A DNA stretch of 64,000 bases from Microbacterium endophyticum (GCF_011047135.1 NZ_CP049255.1:2666001-2730000); one strand, 5' to 3'. Numbered from the stretch's first letter, positions 11,396 through 21,007 are shown. Made by a program: numbers and translations. Notes: a model not told the origin generated them from the letters alone.

Positions 11396-13000
11396 GTGAC
11401 GAAGCCCGTTGTGCTTATCGCCGAAGAACTATCACCCGCCACGATCGACGCGCTCGGTCCCGACTTCGAGGTTCGTCATGTCGACGGAGCCGATCGCACA
11501 GCTCTCCTGCCGGCGCTGGCCGACGCGAACGCTGTTCTGATCCGCTCTGCGACGAAGATGGATGCTGAAGCGATCGCCGCGGCCCCGTCGTTGAAGGTCA
11601 TCGCCCGCGCTGGTGTCGGTCTCGACAACGTCGACATCAAGTCGGCAACGACCGCTGGCGTCATGGTCGTCAACGCGCCGACGTCGAACATCATTTCCGC
11701 CGCTGAACTCACGGTGGGGCACGTTCTGAGTCTTGCTCGTCGTATCCCCGCGGCACACGCTTCGCTTTCAGAGGGTCTGTGGAAGCGCAGCTCGTACACC
11801 GGCACGGAACTCTTCGAGAAAACGATCGGCATCATCGGCCTCGGTCGCATCGGTGCTCTCATCGCTGCCCGTGTTCAGGCTTTCGACATGCGTGTCGTAG
11901 CCTACGACCCGTACGTCACGAGCGCGCGTGCGCAGCAGCTCGGCGTGCAGCTCTTGAGCCTCGAGGAACTTCTCGAGGAAAGCGATTTCGTAACGATCCA
12001 CATGCCGAAGACGCCCGAAACCACGGGAATGATCAGCACCGATCAGCTCGCCCGGATGAAGTCGACAGCATATGTGGTGAACGTTGCGCGCGGCGGTCTT
12101 ATCGATGAAGAAGCCCTTTACACGGCTTTGACAACGGGCGAGATCGCCGGCGCCGGCCTCGACGTCTTCACGAGCGAGCCGCCCAAGGCAGACTCGTCAG
12201 CCGCAAAACTCCTCGATCTCCCCAACGTCGTGGTAACTCCGCACCTGGGCGCCTCCACGGAGGAAGCACAGGAGAAGGCAGGCGTCTCCGTTGCGAAGTC
12301 CGTGCGGCTCGCGCTCGGCGGTGAACTTGTACCCGATGCCGTGAACGTGGCTGGTGGAGTCATCGATCCGTATGTGCGACCCGGCATCCCGCTGGTCGAA
12401 AAGCTCGGCCAGATCTTCTCGGCCCTCGCGCTTTCGCCAGTCACGAGCCTGGACGTTGAAGTTCATGGTGACCTGAGCGAATATGACGTCAGTGTGCTCA
12501 AGCTTGCGGCGCTCAAGGGCGTATTCACCAACGTCGTAAGTGAAAGCGTGTCGTATGTCAACGCGCCGTTGCTCGCGGAGCAGCGCGGCGTCGAGGTGCG
12601 GCTCATCGTCGACGACCAGTCCGAGGAGTACCGCAACGTGATCACGGTCGCTGGCGCACTGTCGGACGGATCGCAGGTGTCGGTATCTGGCACGCTCACG
12701 GGCACGAAGCAGATTGAAAAGCTCGTCGGCATCAACGGTCACGCGCTCGAATTGCCCATCGAGAAGAACCACGTCGTCATGATGTACACGGACCGACCGG
12801 GAATCGTCGCGGTCTACGGACAAAAGTTCGGCGACGCCGGCGTCAATATTGCCGGCATGCAGATTGCTCGTCAGGCCGCTGGCGGTCAGGCGCTGTCGAT
12901 TCTGACCGTCGATTCGCCCGTGCCCGACGAGGTTCTCGCCGATGTGCGCGCCGCAATCGATGGTGCACTCATCCGTCAGATTGAGATCACCGAGTCGTAA
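11396..13000 (+). CDS. serA: D-3-phosphoglycerate dehydrogenase
   Basis: SerA oxidises 3-phosphoglycerate to 3-phosphohydroxypyruvate, the first step of serine synthesis. The 534-residue long form has the catalytic and NAD domains (GLGRIG near residue 148, ARGGLIDEEAL with the substrate arginine near 231, and PHLGAST with the catalytic histidine near 281), an intervening domain, and a C-terminal ACT domain near 458-534 (TDRPGIVAVYGQKFG) that binds serine. The GTG at 11396 has AAAAGGA 9 nt before it; a start at 11327 would add 23 unrelated residues. A TAGGGT box at 11299-11304 could supply a promoter with a leader of about 85 nt. Confidence 0.95.
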   Translation: MTKPVVLIAEELSPATIDALGPDFEVRHVDGADRTALLPALADANAVLIRSATKMDAEAIAAAPSLKVIARAGVGLDNVDIKSATTAGVMVVNAPTSNIISAAELTVGHVLSLARRIPAAHASLSEGLWKRSSYTGTELFEKTIGIIGLGRIGALIAARVQAFDMRVVAYDPYVTSARAQQLGVQLLSLEELLEESDFVTIHMPKTPETTGMISTDQLARMKSTAYVVNVARGGLIDEEALYTALTTGEIAGAGLDVFTSEPPKADSSAAKLLDLPNVVVTPHLGASTEEAQEKAGVSVAKSVRLALGGELVPDAVNVAGGVIDPYVRPGIPLVEKLGQIFSALALSPVTSLDVEVHGDLSEYDVSVLKLAALKGVFTNVVSESVSYVNAPLLAEQRGVEVRLIVDDQSEEYRNVITVAGALSDGSQVSVSGTLTGTKQIEKLVGINGHALELPIEKNHVVMMYTDRPGIVAVYGQKFGDAGVNIAGMQIARQAAGGQALSILTVDSPVPDEVLADVRAAIDGALIRQIEITES

Positions 13001-13017
13001 ACAGCCGTAACCACTCC

Positions 13018-13074
13018 TGACCTGCCCGTTTTTGCAGGTGTTTCGCGCGCGAGCCGGCAAAAACGGGCAAGTCA
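13018..13074. repeat. 18-bp inverted repeat upstream of the DUF559 remnant
   Basis: TGACCTGCCCGTTTTTGC (13018-13035) and GCAAAAACGGGCAAGTCA (13057-13074) are inverted copies with one mismatch around a 21-nt loop. A further direct copy of the right arm (17 of 19 bases, CAAAAACAGGCAAGTCGCG) lies at 13430-13448 at the other end of the remnant gene. It may act as a serA terminator, but the third copy suggests a repeat family rather than only a terminator. Confidence 0.8.
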
Positions 13075-13139
13075 CGTTGTGGATATCGCATGTTCTACAC
13101 ATAACAAGCCAGGTCGCCTCTGCGGTGACGACCCGCCAC

Positions 13140-13457
13140 GAACCTTCTGTGACGTCAGCGAGTGCTCGAGCTCCTGGACAAGCATTCGGAATCGCCGAAA
13201 GAATCTGAACTGCGGTTCTTGCAAGGGCCGAGTGCAATATCGACGTCTTCGTCAGCTTCGGAACTTTCGTTGCGCGGGTCGACCTCGCCTATCGGCAACT
13301 GACTATCGCGATCGAGTACGAGGGTGACTGCCACCGGGAACCAGAGCAGTTTCGACGCGACCTGGCTCGCCGGCGTCGACTCGGGGCGTCCGGCTGGACC
13401 TACATTTCTGTCATCCAGCGCGACTCCCACAAAAACAGGCAAGTCGCGAAGAAGTGA
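13140..13457 (+). pseudogene. DUF559-type nuclease remnant
   Basis: This is the decayed C-terminal part of a DUF559 (PD-(D/E)XK, Vsr-like fold) protein. One frame reads RVLELLDKHSESPKES and ELRFLQ (from about 13159 to 13220), a typical opening of the domain. The continuation, VARVDLAYRQLTIAIEYEGD, is in a different frame from about 13230 to the stop at 13455-13457. A frameshift therefore separates them. The N-terminal 200 residues expected of the full-length family are absent. The last codons (NRQVAKK) fall within a repeat copy at 13430-13448, as if recombination had truncated the gene. The intact relative lies at 42490-43392. Confidence 0.75.
13430..13448 (+). repeat. Third copy of the CAAAAACRGGCAAGTC repeat
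   Basis: CAAAAACAGGCAAGTCGCG matches the right arm of the upstream inverted repeat (13058-13076) at 17 of 19 positions in direct orientation. Together the copies bracket the DUF559 remnant. Confidence 0.65.
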
Positions 13458-13462
13458 ACGGG

Positions 13463-14008
13463 TTACGCCCGCGTTGAGTGCTCGACCAGGGCGATGAGGG
13501 CGGCGAGTTCAGGCTCATCGAACTTGGGTCCGGGTAGTGCGCCGACGGTCAACGCGTTGTTGAAGTAGAGGCCGTCACTCACGAGCATGACGAGTTGGAG
13601 CGCTGATTCATCGCGAACATGCGGCCTGATTGCGCCTTCCCACATGTCGCGCACGCGACGTAACGCATCGGTGGCCAGAGGATGCCCATTCTGCGCGAGA
13701 CGCGACACGGCGATGATCGAACGATCAAGTGGCGAGTCGGTCATGATCGAGCTGCGCATTAAGGCCGCCACCGGACCGGAGGATGCCGCGACAATCTTCT
13801 CGACGTCGAGAACTGCACGCTCTTCCATGCGTTCGATGACACCGTTTTCGAGAGCATCTTTCGACGCGAAGTGGTACAGCAGTCCGCCCTTTGAGACGCC
13901 GGCCAATCGCGCCACTGTCTCCATCGTCGCGGCCCGTTCACCGTCGCTGCGCACCACCTGCTCGAACGCATCGAGAACTGTTTCGCGGGCACGCGGTGGT
14001 CTGGTCAT
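13463..14008 (-). CDS. TetR-family repressor of the adjacent MFS exporter
   Basis: This 181-residue protein has an N-terminal TetR helix-turn-helix (METVARLAGVSKGGLLYHFASKDAL, about residues 27-52, seen as VARLAGVSKGGLLYHF) and a ligand-binding C-terminal domain with no recognisable specificity. It is transcribed away from the MFS gene at 14076, and the 22-bp palindrome CTATACC-N8-GGTATAG lies between them, so it very probably represses the exporter and perhaps itself. Its own start has a TACGAT box (complement of 14016-14021) 7 nt upstream and no ribosome-binding site. A second TetR at 34366-34905 has a nearly identical operator. Confidence 0.9.
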   Translation of the reverse strand: MTRPPRARETVLDAFEQVVRSDGERAATMETVARLAGVSKGGLLYHFASKDALENGVIERMEERAVLDVEKIVAASSGPVAALMRSSIMTDSPLDRSIIAVSRLAQNGHPLATDALRRVRDMWEGAIRPHVRDESALQLVMLVSDGLYFNNALTVGALPGPKFDEPELAALIALVEHSTRA

Positions 14009-14015
14009 CGGCTAA

Positions 14016-14021
14016 ATCGTA
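14016..14021 (-). promoter_or_regulatory. -10 box of the tetR at 13463-14008
   Basis: Read on the minus strand, TACGAT sits 7 nt before the ATG at 14008 with no Shine-Dalgarno sequence. It fits a leaderless transcript. Confidence 0.45.
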
Positions 14022-14048
14022 CCTATCTCGGGCGGGCTCATCGTGTTA

Positions 14049-14070
14049 CTATACCAGCTGGACGGTATAG
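14049..14070. promoter_or_regulatory. TetR operator, CTATACC-N8-GGTATAG
   Basis: The arms CTATACC (14049-14055) and GGTATAG (14064-14070) are perfect inverted repeats with an 8-bp spacer. The site lies between the divergent tetR and MFS genes, ending 5 bp before the MFS ATG, so bound repressor would block the MFS promoter or start region directly. Confidence 0.75.
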
Positions 14071-14075
14071 AAATA

Positions 14076-15626
14076 ATGACGACTTTTACTCAAGAAATCG
14101 AAATCGCGAACGCTGGCGGTCAAAAAGTGGGCGCCCGCGGCTGGGCAGCGCTCGCGGTGTTGATGCTTCCGGTGCTCTTGGTTTCGGTAGACAACACGGT
14201 GCTGAGCTTCGCGCTCCCCGCCATTGCTTCAGACCTTGCGCCCACCAGCGTGCAGCAGCTATGGATTATCGACGCCTACCCGCTGGTTCTCGCGGGTCTC
14301 CTCGTGACAATGGGCACGCTCGGAGACCGTTTCGGACGGCGACGGATGCTTCTCATCGGTGCCATCGGATTCGCCGCTGTCTCGGCACTCGCAGCGTTCG
14401 CACCCACTGCCGAGCTGCTCATCGCCGCTCGCGCTCTTCTCGGAGTCTTCGGTGCGATGCTGATGCCTTCGACGATGTCGTTGCTGCGGAGCATCTTTAC
14501 CGACCGGGATCAGCGCCGCATCGCGATCGCGATTTGGGCCGCGATGTTCTCGGCAGGCGCCGCAGCCGGACCGATCGTCGGTGGAGTATTGCTGGAGCAT
14601 TTTGCCTGGGGCTCGGTCTTTCTTCTTGCCGTCCCCGTGCTCGTGCCGCTGCTTGTCTTCGCACCGCTCTTGCTCCCCGAGAGCCGTGACCCGTACCCCG
14701 GCCGCATCGATGCGTTGAGCATCGTGCTGTCGCTGGCCACAATGGTTCCGATCGTCTACGCGATCAAAGAGATCGCGATCCACGGACCGGCTCTCTTGAG
14801 CGTGGGGCTTCTCGCTCTCGGTGGGCTTATTGGTTGGGTCTTCGTCAAGCGCCAGCTCGCGTTACCCGTCCCGATGCTCGACATGAGGTTATTCCGCCGC
14901 TCCTCGTTCAGCGGCGCTCTCCTCGTCAACACGTTGACGGTCATGGCTCTCGTGGGATTCCTCTACTTCGTGGCACAGCATCTTCAACTTGTCGTGCAGT
15001 TGAGCCCCATCGAAGCAGGATTCGCCCTCGTTCCTGGACTCGTTGCCACCATCGTTGCGGGCCTCGCGATCGTGCCGATCGCTAAGCGTTTCGCACCCAG
15101 CATCGTGGTTCCGAGCGCCTTGGTTTTCACTGTTGTCGGGTATCTGATCATCGCGGCATCGTCAACGGATGCTGCGAACGTCAGCGTGCTCGTCATCGCG
15201 TTCGCCGTTCTGGGCCTTGGGATCGGTGCGGCTCAAACAGTGTCGAACGATCTGGTCATTTCCAACGCGCCACCGAACAAGGCGGGTGCAGCCGCGGCCG
15301 TATCTGAAATGTCGTATGAGCTCGGTGCTGTGCTCGGAACCGCGGTTTTGGGAGGCATCTTGACGGCGCTTTACCGCACGAACCTCTCGGTTCCCGAGGG
15401 CATTTCGGCGGTCGACAGCGCGGCTGCTCGCGAGACGCTTGCAGGAGCTATGTCAGCCGCGGAGAGCATCGGGGGAGACCTTGGCGCTCAACTCCGGCTC
15501 GCTGCCGCACAAGCGTTTGATGCCGGCGTGAGCGTCACGTCGCTGATTGGTGCCGGCCTTGTTGTCGCAGCCGCGATCATCGCTGCCACTACCCTGGGAA
15601 GGTCCCGCCGCGTTCGGGCGCGCTGA
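14076..15626 (+). CDS. MFS drug/proton antiporter, DHA2 (14-helix) type
   Basis: This 516-residue membrane protein resembles the EmrB/QacA type multidrug exporters. It shows about 14 hydrophobic segments, the loop motif [16 protein letters not shown] between helices 2 and 3 (near residue 80), and [13 protein letters not shown] in helix 1, a motif region typical of DHA2 members. The ATG at 14076 starts just after the TetR operator; a GTG at 14043 would place the operator inside the coding region and add 11 unlikely residues. There is no ribosome-binding site before the ATG. The substrate is unknown, and regulation by the divergent TetR is inferred from the shared operator. Confidence 0.9.
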   Translation: MTTFTQEIEIANAGGQKVGARGWAALAVLMLPVLLVSVDNTVLSFALPAIASDLAPTSVQQLWIIDAYPLVLAGLLVTMGTLGDRFGRRRMLLIGAIGFAAVSALAAFAPTAELLIAARALLGVFGAMLMPSTMSLLRSIFTDRDQRRIAIAIWAAMFSAGAAAGPIVGGVLLEHFAWGSVFLLAVPVLVPLLVFAPLLLPESRDPYPGRIDALSIVLSLATMVPIVYAIKEIAIHGPALLSVGLLALGGLIGWVFVKRQLALPVPMLDMRLFRRSSFSGALLVNTLTVMALVGFLYFVAQHLQLVVQLSPIEAGFALVPGLVATIVAGLAIVPIAKRFAPSIVVPSALVFTVVGYLIIAASSTDAANVSVLVIAFAVLGLGIGAAQTVSNDLVISNAPPNKAGAAAAVSEMSYELGAVLGTAVLGGILTALYRTNLSVPEGISAVDSAAARETLAGAMSAAESIGGDLGAQLRLAAAQAFDAGVSVTSLIGAGLVVAAAIIAATTLGRSRRVRAR

Positions 15627-15669
15627 CGACCGTCGCCGCCCACGTGGCATTCCCCGCGAGGAGAAAGCT

Positions 15670-16722
15670 ATGTCGCGCGTTGTGAAGCTCGCCGTCATCC
15701 CCGGAGACGGTATCGGTCCTGAAGTGATTTCCGAAGCCGAAAAGGTGCTGGATGCCGTCACTGCTGGCAGTGGCATCCATTTTGAGAAGACTCATTTCTC
15801 TCTTGGAGCGGGCCGCTTTCTCGAAACCGGCGACACTCTGACGGATGCCGACCTCGAGTCCATCAAGTCGCACGACGCCATCATGCTCGGTGCCGTAGGG
15901 GGAGTACCCGGCGATGCCCGGCTTAAGGACGCCAACATCGAGCGCGGACTGCTGCTCAAGCTGAGGTTCGAGCTCGACCACTACGTGAACCTGCGCCCCT
16001 CGAAGCTCTATCCCGGTGCGCCAGGCCCGCTTGCGGCGCCCGGAGATGTCGACTTTGTTGTCGTGCGTGAGGGAACCGAGGGCCCCTATGTCGGTAACGG
16101 CGGAGCAATCCGTCGTGGCACGCCTCAGGAGGTGGCAAACGAAACGTCGGTGAATACCGCCTTCGGAGTGGAGCGAGTCGTTCGCGCCGCGTTTGCTCTC
16201 GCTGACCGCCGACGCCGAAAGCTCACCCTCGTGCATAAGACGAACGTTTTGGTGCACGCCGGTGCCATCTGGAAACGTCTGGTTGACGAGGTTGCAGCAG
16301 AGTATCCAGCGGTGGCCGTAGACTATCTCCACGTCGACGCGGCAACGATCTTCCTGGTCACGAACCCGGCGCGCTTCGATGTGATTGTCACCGACAACCT
16401 TTTCGGCGATATTTTGACAGACCTGGCAGGCGCCGTAACCGGTGGCATCGGCCTCGCAGCTTCGGGAAATATCAATCCCGATCGCGTATTCCCCTCGATG
16501 TTCGAGCCAGTTCACGGATCTGCACCCGACATCGCGGGACAGCAGAAAGCCGACCCCACGGCCGCGATTCTCTCAACAGCTTTGCTGCTCGATCATCTTG
16601 GGCTCACAGCGGAAGCCGCTCGCGTCACCCGCGCGGCTGAGGAAGATATCGCGCACCGTGACGGCGCACACCGCACCACTTCACAAATTGGCGACGCGAT
16701 AGCCGCGCGAGTCCAGGCGTAA
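15670..16722 (+). CDS. leuB: 3-isopropylmalate dehydrogenase
   Basis: LeuB oxidatively decarboxylates 3-isopropylmalate to 4-methyl-2-oxopentanoate in leucine synthesis. The 350-residue protein begins with [24 protein letters not shown] (seen from residue 4) and contains LRPSKLYPG near residue 117, the substrate loop [14 protein letters not shown] near 137, and the metal-binding [15 protein letters not shown] near 240. The ATG at 15670 follows GAGGAGAAA; an earlier in-frame start at 15547 lies inside the MFS gene. It is 43 bp downstream of the exporter and 66 bp upstream of ilvE, and is separated in the genome from leuCD. Confidence 0.95.
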   Translation: MSRVVKLAVIPGDGIGPEVISEAEKVLDAVTAGSGIHFEKTHFSLGAGRFLETGDTLTDADLESIKSHDAIMLGAVGGVPGDARLKDANIERGLLLKLRFELDHYVNLRPSKLYPGAPGPLAAPGDVDFVVVREGTEGPYVGNGGAIRRGTPQEVANETSVNTAFGVERVVRAAFALADRRRRKLTLVHKTNVLVHAGAIWKRLVDEVAAEYPAVAVDYLHVDAATIFLVTNPARFDVIVTDNLFGDILTDLAGAVTGGIGLAASGNINPDRVFPSMFEPVHGSAPDIAGQQKADPTAAILSTALLLDHLGLTAEAARVTRAAEEDIAHRDGAHRTTSQIGDAIAARVQA

Positions 16723-16788
16723 TCTGTACTCGCACGCAGCACACGCCGCCCTATCCCGCCCGCGGGGCGCAGAGACAGCGAGAAGAAA

Positions 16789-17895
16789 ATGACCACGATC
16801 GATACTGACCCTGACACCGGACTCAACCCGCTCCAGTTCTTGGTGAGAAAAAATCTCGCCGCGAAGTCTCCCGCGGCGCGCGAAGAAATTCTGGCGAACC
16901 CGGGGTTCGGCACGCACTTCACCGATCACATGGTCGATGTCTGCTGGTCGGTAGGTGGAGGTTGGCATCGTCCGCGCGTGCAGCCTTACGGGCCGCTCAG
17001 CCTCGACCCGGCCGCTGCAGTGTTGCACTACGCGCAGGAGGTCTTCGAGGGTATCAAGGCATACCGGCATGCGGACGGCTCGATCCACACGTTCCGCCCC
17101 GACCAGAACGCGCGGCGTCTTCAGCGGTCAGCACGTCGGTTGGCTCTTCCCGAGCTTCCGGTCTCGTACTTCTTGCAGTCGCTTCGTGAGTTACTCGCCG
17201 TGGATGCGGATTGGGTTCCGAGCGGCGCAGACCAGAGTCTCTACCTGCGGCCCTTCATGTTCGCGAAAGAAGCATTCCTGGGTGTTCGGCCTGCCAACAA
17301 GGTTAACTACTACGTGATCGCGAGCCCCGCGGGAGCGTATTTCAAGGGCGGCGTTCAACCGGTGTCGATCTGGTTGAGTGAGGACTACTCGCGTGCTGGA
17401 AAGGGTGGCACTGGCGCTGCCAAGACCGGCGGAAACTACGCTTCGAGCCTGCTCCCGCAGTCCGAGGCGTACGAGAACGAATGCGACCAGGTCGTCTTCC
17501 TCGATCAGGATCGCAACGTGGAAGAACTGGGTGGCATGAACATCGTCTTCGTCTACAAAGACGGAACGCTCGTCACCCCACAGTCGGATTCGATTCTCGA
17601 GGGGATCACTCGGGATTCGATCCTGCAGCTTGCGGTTGACCGCGGTCACAAGATCGAGGGTCGCAACGTTTCGCTCGATGAGTGGCGTGCCGGAGTCGCT
17701 TCAGGTGACATTGTCGAAGTGTTTGCGTGTGGCACCGCCGCTGTCGTGACACCCATTGGCGTGTTGAAGGGTCGCGATTTCTTCGATCAGCAGCCGACCG
17801 GAACACTCGCGCTCGAGCTACGCGAAGAACTCACCGACATTCAGTACGGTCGTCGTGAAGACAAGCACGGCTGGCTCTACCGTCTCGATGCCTAG
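16789..17895 (+). CDS. ilvE: Branched-chain amino acid aminotransferase
   Basis: IlvE is the PLP-dependent transaminase that makes leucine, isoleucine and valine from their 2-oxoacids with glutamate as amino donor. The 368-residue protein belongs to fold type IV; the PLP lysine is K212 in GAAKTGGNYASS. Other family motifs are YAQEVFEGIKAYR near residue 81, the signature ending LGGMNIVFV near 247, and EVFACGTAAVVTPIG near 307. The start ATG has AGAAG a few bases upstream. With leuB directly before it, the pair carries out the last two steps of leucine synthesis. Confidence 0.95.
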   Translation: MTTIDTDPDTGLNPLQFLVRKNLAAKSPAAREEILANPGFGTHFTDHMVDVCWSVGGGWHRPRVQPYGPLSLDPAAAVLHYAQEVFEGIKAYRHADGSIHTFRPDQNARRLQRSARRLALPELPVSYFLQSLRELLAVDADWVPSGADQSLYLRPFMFAKEAFLGVRPANKVNYYVIASPAGAYFKGGVQPVSIWLSEDYSRAGKGGTGAAKTGGNYASSLLPQSEAYENECDQVVFLDQDRNVEELGGMNIVFVYKDGTLVTPQSDSILEGITRDSILQLAVDRGHKIEGRNVSLDEWRAGVASGDIVEVFACGTAAVVTPIGVLKGRDFFDQQPTGTLALELREELTDIQYGRREDKHGWLYRLDA

Positions 17896-17918
17896 CCGAT
17901 TCGGTGGGTCATCATCGG

Positions 17919-17924
17919 TAGGCT
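17919..17924 (+). promoter_or_regulatory. -10 box of the FAH-family gene
   Basis: TAGGCT lies 6 nt before the GTG at 17931 with no ribosome-binding site between them. The same TAGGCT box precedes gltX, coaD and ftsY at similar distances. Confidence 0.55.
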
Positions 17925-17930
17925 GGAACG

Positions 17931-18698
17931 GTGAGAATCGCACGCTTTAGCTACGAAGACGCCATCACCTACGGAATCGTCGACGGCGGTGAACTTGTCG
18001 TGCTCGCGGGCGACCCGATGTTCGCTGGATTCCAGCCGACCGGAGCCCGCGTTCCGCTCGGCGACGTGGCACTGCTGGCGCCCGTCATCCCGCGTTCGAA
18101 GATCGTGTGCGTCGGCAAGAACTATCGCGACCATGCCGTCGAGATGGGTGGCGATGCTCCCGCAGAGCCACTGCTGTTTCTGAAGCCGAACACTTCGGTC
18201 ATTGGTCCCGGTGACGCGATCGTTCGGCCGGCTCAGTCGCACCGCACTGATCATGAGGGTGAACTTGCCGTCGTGATTGGTCGTATCGCCAAGAACGTCT
18301 CGGTAGAGAACGCGCTCGATTTCGTCTTCGGCTACACGATCGGTAACGACGTGACAGCTCGCGACCTGCAGAAGAGTGACGGTCAGTGGGCGCGAGCCAA
18401 GGGTTTCGACACGTTCTGCCCCCTCGGCCCCGCCATCGAAACCGAGTTCGACCCGGCGGGTGACGCGCGCGTTATCACGCGCGTCAACGGCGAAGTGCGG
18501 CAAGACGGAGCAATCTCCGACATGATCCACTCGGTTCCTGAGATTATCGCGTACGCGTCAGCCGCCTTCACCCTGCTGCCGGGAGACGTCATTCTCACCG
18601 GAACGCCCGCGGGGGTTGGCGAGTTCGTCGCGGGCGACAGGGTAGAAGTGGAAATTACCGGTCTCGGTCTGCTCGGTAACACCGTCCGGGATGCCTGA
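17931..18698 (+). CDS. Fumarylacetoacetate hydrolase (FAH) family protein
   Basis: This 255-residue protein belongs to the FAH fold, whose members hydrolyse or decarboxylate beta-diketo acids in aromatic or oxaloacetate metabolism. Seen motifs are [14 protein letters not shown] near residue 58, the metal-binding glutamates in [11 protein letters not shown] near 109, and [23 protein letters not shown] near 137 (read in parts). The exact substrate cannot be told from sequence; acylpyruvase or oxaloacetate decarboxylase activity is common in this subgroup. GTG start follows a TAGGCT box. Its end overlaps the MFS gene by 8 bp, so a transporter-linked catabolic role is possible. Confidence 0.85.
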   Translation: MRIARFSYEDAITYGIVDGGELVVLAGDPMFAGFQPTGARVPLGDVALLAPVIPRSKIVCVGKNYRDHAVEMGGDAPAEPLLFLKPNTSVIGPGDAIVRPAQSHRTDHEGELAVVIGRIAKNVSVENALDFVFGYTIGNDVTARDLQKSDGQWARAKGFDTFCPLGPAIETEFDPAGDARVITRVNGEVRQDGAISDMIHSVPEIIAYASAAFTLLPGDVILTGTPAGVGEFVAGDRVEVEITGLGLLGNTVRDA

Positions 18699-19938
18699 GA
18701 CCGCTGTGCCGGGCATCCTCACTGAGGTGCAGCTCGGTGCCGTGCGTCGCCGCACGATCGGCGTTCTTTCTGCAGGGCAGATTCTGGGCGGGGTCGCTTT
18801 TGGCGCGACGATTTCGCTCGGTGCCGTGCTTGCAACAGATATCGCGGGCGACGAGGCTGTTGCGGGTTTTGCGACCGCCTCGGTAACCCTCGGTGCCGCC
18901 GCCCTGGCGATACCGCTCGCACGCCTCGCCCAGAGGCACGGTAGACGGATGTCCCTCGCCACGGGAATGCTGATCGCGCTCGTCGGCGTCGCTGTGGTTA
19001 TCTCGGCAGCCGCGCTTCGCTCGTTTCCCGCGCTCCTCGCGGGGTTTGCGCTGATTGGCGCTGGGCAGGCGGCAAACCTGCAGTCTCGCTTCGCGGCATC
19101 TGATCTAGCGACCGACGCATCGAGAGGTCGCGACCTCTCTCTCGTCGTGTGGGCGACGACTATCGGGGCCGTGCTGGGACCGAACCTGGTTGGTCCGGGC
19201 GAGACTATCGGTGCCTCACTAGGGATGCCTCCGCTCACCGGAGCGTATGTCTTCACGATCGTGTGCCAGGTGCTGGGGGTGGCGCTCTACCTGATTGCGC
19301 TTCGACCCGACCCGTTGTTGTTGGCGCAGAAGATCGCGGCAGATCACGCCGCATCGGGCACCGCACGCATTGCTCGAGCAGACAGGCCGCTGGCGGCGCG
19401 CTACGCAATTTTCGCGGTCGCTGGCGCTCACGGAGTCATGGTGGCGGTCATGGCGATGACGCCGGTGCACCTCTTGCACCACGGCGCGACGCTGACGATT
19501 GTAGGACTCACGATCAGTCTCCACATCGCTGGTATGTACGCGCTCGCGCCGGTGTTCGGTTTTCTTGCAGACCGCCTGGGGCGCGTTCCCGTCATTCTTA
19601 TCGGTCAGGTCCTGCTAGCCGCGGCACTTCTCACGGCGGGCCTTGGCCAGGACTCGACGGCGGCGGTGACGATCGGGCTCGTGTTGCTGGGGCTCGGCTG
19701 GAGCGCGTCGACGGTTGCAGGTTCTGCGCTCTTGACAGAGATGTCTTCTGAGGATCGTCGAACGACGCGCCAAGGGCGAAGCGACCTCGCAATGAACCTG
19801 GTCGGCGCTATCGGTGCAATTCTTGCCGGCGTCGTTCTTGGTGCCATCGGTTACGGCGGACTCGCGTTGATCGCTCTGGCGATTGTTGCCGCGGTGGGTG
19901 CGCTGGCACCGTTTGCTGCTAAGACTTCAGCGCACTGA
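18691..19938 (+). CDS. MFS transporter, 12-helix type
   Basis: This 415-residue permease has about 12 hydrophobic segments. The loop after helix 2 holds [14 protein letters not shown] near residue 75, and the second half repeats the pattern as [16 protein letters not shown] near residue 290, both classical MFS loop motifs. The start ATG overlaps the FAH gene by 8 bp (ATGCCTGA), giving translational coupling. The 3' end overlaps the convergent aminotransferase gene by 20 bp. The substrate is unknown; coupling to a FAH hydrolase would suit an organic acid, but this is only inference. Confidence 0.87.
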   Translation: MPETAVPGILTEVQLGAVRRRTIGVLSAGQILGGVAFGATISLGAVLATDIAGDEAVAGFATASVTLGAAALAIPLARLAQRHGRRMSLATGMLIALVGVAVVISAAALRSFPALLAGFALIGAGQAANLQSRFAASDLATDASRGRDLSLVVWATTIGAVLGPNLVGPGETIGASLGMPPLTGAYVFTIVCQVLGVALYLIALRPDPLLLAQKIAADHAASGTARIARADRPLAARYAIFAVAGAHGVMVAVMAMTPVHLLHHGATLTIVGLTISLHIAGMYALAPVFGFLADRLGRVPVILIGQVLLAAALLTAGLGQDSTAAVTIGLVLLGLGWSASTVAGSALLTEMSSEDRRTTRQGRSDLAMNLVGAIGAILAGVVLGAIGYGGLALIALAIVAAVGALAPFAAKTSAH

Positions 19939-20968
19939 CAGCGAGGTCTACGTCTTCCTCATCGTTGTAGATATGGAACGCGACGCGGGCACGCCCCGCA
20001 CGGCCCGATGCCACGATCTTTTTCGATGCCAAGCGGGTGACGGCGGTGCCTTCGTCATCGAGCCACGTGATGATCGCGCTTTCGCGAGTCGGCTCCGGTA
20101 GGTCCATTTCTTCACGAAAGAGGCGAGCGAGGTGAGTGGTGTGGCTGTAGAGCGCCATCTGATTCGTACGGGCAAACAGCGCCAGCGCTGGAGCGGCCCC
20201 GACAAACGCTTGCCATGCCGGCGAGACATCGAACCGCCGCGCGTCGGAGGCAAGAGTTACGGCATCCCCGTAGCAAGAATCCCAAGGGTTTTCACCCGCG
20301 TACCATCCAGCGAAAAGCGGCGATGCGCGGGTGAGTAGTGCATTCGAAACTGTGAGAAAAGATACTCCGCGCGGAGCGCACAGCCATTTGTACGCGTGGC
20401 AGATGACCGCATCGAAGACGGATGCCTCGACGGGAAACCACCCGACTGCTTGAGTCGCGTCGCACAGTGTCAGAGTTCCATGGGCGCGCGCCGCGCGGGT
20501 AATTTCTCCGACATCAGCGACTTCGCCCGTGGCGGACTGAACAAGCGAGAACGCAACGAGCGCAGTCTGAGGCTGTATCTCTGCAGCAAGATCCCGAAGC
20601 GGGACACAGCGGACCTCAAAGTCGCGCCCTGCGTGCACAAAAGGCAACACGATCGATGAGAAGTCGCCGTCAGCGACGAGCACCTCGGCTCGTTCCGGAA
20701 GCGCGGAAGCGACAAGGGCTGTCATCACGGAAGCTTGGGATCCGATTGCCACCCGTTGAGGTGCAACCTTGACGAGTCGCGCAAAGCTCCGTCGTGATCG
20801 CTCCACCGCGCTCGTGTAGTCAGCGAGGTCGGGGTGGCCACCGGCTGCCGAATCGAGGTCTGCGATGATCGCCGCACGCGTTGCGCGCGTCGGCAACCCA
20901 ACTGTGCAACTGGCGAGATAGCCACGCCCGCCGCTGAACTGCGTGCGTGCCGACGTAATAGTTTTCAT
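19919..20968 (-). CDS. Class V aminotransferase (PLP-dependent)
   Basis: This 349-residue fold type I enzyme looks like the cysteine desulfurase/kynureninase group. The PLP aspartate is D170 in LTLCDATQAVGW, and the Schiff-base lysine is K194 in HAYKWLCAPRG. The specific reaction cannot be assigned: there is no typical SufS active-site cysteine loop, and related actinobacterial proteins are only named aminotransferase class V. The ATG has GGAGG upstream (complement near 20978-20984). It is divergent from a LysR-type gene, and the shared 82-bp gap holds the palindrome GCTGTA-N6-TACAGC, so LysR control is likely. That regulator carries a premature stop. Confidence 0.85.
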   Translation of the reverse strand: MKTITSARTQFSGGRGYLASCTVGLPTRATRAAIIADLDSAAGGHPDLADYTSAVERSRRSFARLVKVAPQRVAIGSQASVMTALVASALPERAEVLVADGDFSSIVLPFVHAGRDFEVRCVPLRDLAAEIQPQTALVAFSLVQSATGEVADVGEITRAARAHGTLTLCDATQAVGWFPVEASVFDAVICHAYKWLCAPRGVSFLTVSNALLTRASPLFAGWYAGENPWDSCYGDAVTLASDARRFDVSPAWQAFVGAAPALALFARTNQMALYSHTTHLARLFREEMDLPEPTRESAIITWLDDEGTAVTRLASKKIVASGRAGRARVAFHIYNDEEDVDLAVSALKS

Positions 20969-20989
20969 ATATCGAGCCTCCTGCGAGCC

Positions 20990-21007
20990 GCTGTATTCGT
21001 CTACAGC
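20990..21007. promoter_or_regulatory. Candidate LysR operator, GCTGTA-N6-TACAGC
   Basis: GCTGTATTCGTCTACAGC is a perfect inverted repeat with 6-bp arms and contains the T-N11-A form typical of LysR-type sites. It lies in the gap between the aminotransferase gene and the interrupted lysR. Confidence 0.55.

Noticed and set aside
13018..13074. The inverted repeat as a plain serA terminator
   Set aside because: The loop is long, no T-run follows and a third copy lies 370 bp away, so I list it as a repeat; a secondary termination role remains possible.
12197..13237. A 346-codon minus-strand frame antisense to serA
   Set aside because: Shadow of the serA ACT and intervening domains; no recognisable protein and it runs into the repeat region.
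13018..13457. A CRISPR array
   Set aside because: There are only three copies of a short repeat with a coding remnant between; no regular repeat-spacer pattern or cas gene is present. I saw no CRISPR array, insertion sequence or rRNA gene anywhere in the window.
14043..14075. GTG at 14043 as the MFS start
   Set aside because: It would put the whole TetR operator inside the reading frame and add residues with no match to the family's N-terminus.
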